Positions 20,089 through 22,080 of a stretch of DNA of 22,080 bases are shown here, piece after piece. The notes beneath the pieces were generated by a model. It ran no database searches, was not told the DNA's origin, and saw nothing but the letters and a program-made list of their open reading frames with translations. The stretch's first letter is position 1; each line of letters starts with the position of its first letter. The stretch comes from Apophysomyces variabilis (lineage: Eukaryota > Mucoromycota > Mucoromycetes > Mucorales > Mucoraceae), in the NCBI GenBank assembly GCA_002749535.1, contig MZZL01000370.1, positions 1 to 22,080 on the forward strand. The letters are read 5' to 3'. A program made the position numbers and the translations under genes.

Positions 20089-20553
20089 TCAGGAAAAATG
20101 TGGTCCGTCTTTACTGTAAGTAAGAGGGTTGAGATGCAGAGACGTTTGATCCTGCTTATCTGCTGGGGAACCGTTCTCAACCTTGCCGTTGTTGGGGTGG
20201 TATGACAACTGCGGTACATATTGATGTTTGGCCTGATCCGGAACCGGCGTTGTGTATACCGGCGGTGGTGTTTTACAGCTGCTGGTAATAGACCATGTGC
20301 GGTACAGCTCCTTTCCTGCTGCCTCTTCTAACCTTTGCTGTCGTAGTTTTCTTCGTACCAGAAATAAGACAATGGCTCCAGCAACCGCAAGCCCTCCTAA
20401 TGTGCCAAGAACGGGTCCCAGCCAGGACGAAAGAGATTGATGACGATAGCCATATCCACGATGCCCGTGGTCATGGTGCCAATGCCGGTTACCTGTTAAG
20501 GTTGAATTTCCGGTTGGAATCTGTGTATTGTTCAAAGTTATTGTTTCTGACAT
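20089..20553 (-). CDS. Small His-rich single-pass membrane protein with PPxY motif
   Basis: A single-exon 154-aa protein starting at the ATG at 20553. The N-terminal about 44 residues contain two possible N-glycosylation sites (NNT 8-10, NST 16-18) and a His/Gly/Tyr cluster (HWHHDHGHRGYGYRH, 24-38). One transmembrane helix spans about 45-66 (WLGPVLG...IVLFLV), followed by RRK, so the C terminus is probably cytosolic (type III-like, no cleavable signal). The tail has TPPPVY with PPxY at 97-100, a WW-domain ligand typical of Rsp5 adaptors, and is otherwise Pro/Asn/Ser-rich. The layout resembles small fungal single-span proteins that sort or sense at the plasma or vacuolar membrane. The His cluster could bind metal. 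No named family is recognised. Confidence 0.7.
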   Translation of the reverse strand: MSETITLNNTQIPTGNSTLTGNRHWHHDHGHRGYGYRHQSLSSWLGPVLGTLGGLAVAGAIVLFLVRRKLRQQRLEEAAGKELYRTWSITSSCKTPPPVYTTPVPDQAKHQYVPQLSYHPNNGKVENGSPADKQDQTSLHLNPLTYSKDGPHFS

Positions 20554-22080
20554 AGTTTATATGACGGAAAAAGAAAGGTCATAATACGTATGCCGAAGTT
20601 TGGATTATTTAACTTTTTTATTTAAAGGTAGATGCGAAGTAGAAAAGGAGTTAAGGTTTACTCAGTTGCAACTGATCATTCTGTTGTGGAAAAGTTGAAT
20701 GTTTGACTGACTGTGTTTATTCATGACCAATGCAAATAGATGACGATAGCCAAGGAGAAGTACGGGGTTATGTTCAATCTAATTATAAGTAAAAGCATGC
20801 AACGTACTGGCCTGTCTGCTGGTTAAACTTGTTGATGCCATGAAGACACGGGTATCTCCTAGATATAGGACTTTGGGCTATCCATAATTATATTAGTCCG
20901 CCCGAGGTTTGCTTCATCAGCCATCTCGAGAGAATGGTCTACATTCTGCCAGTTTGATTGTACATCTGTCCGTTTGACTAAGCTTTTCTTTTCGAAAACA
21001 TAAGATAGTTTTCCAGGGCATTCACCTTAGAAAATATTCGTCACGATACCCATATTTCGAACGGTACTGACTTACAGCATGCAAATAATCCATGCACACT
21101 TTATCTTTTAAGTATGTACCGAGCTGATTTAATATGACAAGTTTGTGATTAGTGTGATTAGCCTCGGTGTTGCCTGGATAGCGCAAGCTCTTGTGATAAG
21201 AAGTTTTCAGTCTTAGTCTATACGGTATAGCCACATGAACGACTCATAGATAACGGCTGTGTAAAGAGATGCCATTTCCTTAGCAATTCTCCTTACTATA
21301 CGATATGGTACTTTTTCTTAGATTATGTAGAATAACTTCTTCGTGGATTTTATCCAACCTTCTGCTACATTCTCATCAAAATCTCAATGAAGCGCCTATC
21401 CGCTCAATGCCACATATCACTTGTTCATAGACTTAGATAAGAGATTGTCTGCTTTCAAGGAGAAAACAATATTGCTGTAAGTAAGAAAGCTTTTATATCT
21501 CAAACTTCAAACATGGTTAAGGAAGCTTATAATATATATCATGACTCGCCTCCATGTCAGTTGAGCTTGCATAAAATTAAAAATGGATCTCTAAACTAGC
21601 CCTATTTGTGTCTACTTCTGTAAGCTCGAAGGGATCACCATAGCTTTTGATGATCTCATATAAAACAATCTCTGGGACAGAAACACTATTCAGCTAAGCT
21701 GTATGCAATAGATCCGTTAACGTCCGTTTTCATTATAATCGGACTATTTGCCTGTATTATAATACAAGTGCATATGCACTCTTTCCCAGAATCAAGACGA
21801 GTTGAAGCTCACAGGGGTATCCATTCTTATGCATACTGTTACTAAGTTTTATGTAGACATTGTATTACTTCCATTATCATAAGACGAAAGGATATACTTT
21901 CCAAAGGTTTGAACTTTCTAATTCTTTAAGCTAACATGGGCTTTTCTTGTTGCGATGATGCGCGTGTGAAATTGTGAGTGAGGAAACGGCGATTCAGTAT
22001 CTTTGAAAGTCAGATGTGACTAGTTTCATAATTCTTTCCTTCTCTCAGTTTCCAATCAAAACTCCCATCGAAAAAAAAAA
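20554..22080. other. Terminal spacer without a supported gene
   Basis: About 1.5 kb of AT-rich sequence. The only notable open frame is on the minus strand (21234-21022; 70 codons from GTG, or shorter from the internal ATG), ending in a Tyr/Arg-rich stretch (SKYGYRDEYFLR). Its composition looks coding-like but no family is recognised. The window ends in ten A residues, which may be the physical end of a contig. Confidence 0.5.

Noticed and set aside
22071..22080. Terminal A10 as a poly(A) scar of a retroelement
   Set aside because: There is no coding or retroelement signature upstream; a contig-end homopolymer is simpler.

Overview
This is nuclear DNA from an early-diverging, filamentous-type fungus; Mucoromycota (Mucorales-like) is my best guess. 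The evidence is many short GT-AG introns (about 41-104 nt), AT-rich spacers, and fungal versions of protoporphyrinogen oxidase, a VIT1/CCC1 iron transporter, a SUMO protease and a membrane-bound SREBP. The species assignment is inference. Exon coordinates come from reading splice sites, codon phase and family homology by eye.

Layout. 1-2152 is an AT-rich spacer. 2153-3968 (+) is protoporphyrinogen oxidase (HEM14-like, 3 exons). It is convergent with 4059-4613 (-), a small WBP2-like GRAM/PH protein with two C-terminal PPxY motifs. 4802-7442 (-) is a secreted phospholipase C / acid phosphatase-family phosphoesterase in 12 exons, two of them microexons. An 811-nt divergent promoter region separates it from 8254-9352 (+), a vacuolar iron transporter (CCC1/VIT1). 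9795-11516 (-) is the standout: an intact, intronless 573-codon RNA-dependent RNA polymerase of dsRNA-virus type (picorna-like supergroup, partiti-/amalga-like order). It lies only 165 bp after the stop of 11682-13105 (-), a ULP1-type SUMO protease with a complete H-D-Q-C active site and a GC-AG intron; possible extra 5' exons reach 13818. 14340-17557 (-) is an SREBP (sre1-like) of 1011 aa with tyrosine bHLH, two membrane spans and a C-terminal regulatory domain. 20089-20553 (-) is a small His-rich single-pass membrane protein with a PPxY motif. 17.6-20.1 kb and 20.55-22.08 kb are mostly non-coding.

Functionally, three genes bear on oxygen, heme and iron: HEM14 (O2-dependent heme synthesis), CCC1 (vacuolar iron storage) and the SREBP (sterol/oxygen sensing in fungi). 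Two proteins carry PPxY motifs that could bind Nedd4/Rsp5-family WW domains. The clustering may be chance. The viral-type polymerase is flanked by spliced host genes, so it is an endogenous viral element. Its intact frame and catalytic motifs suggest either recent capture or retention under selection.
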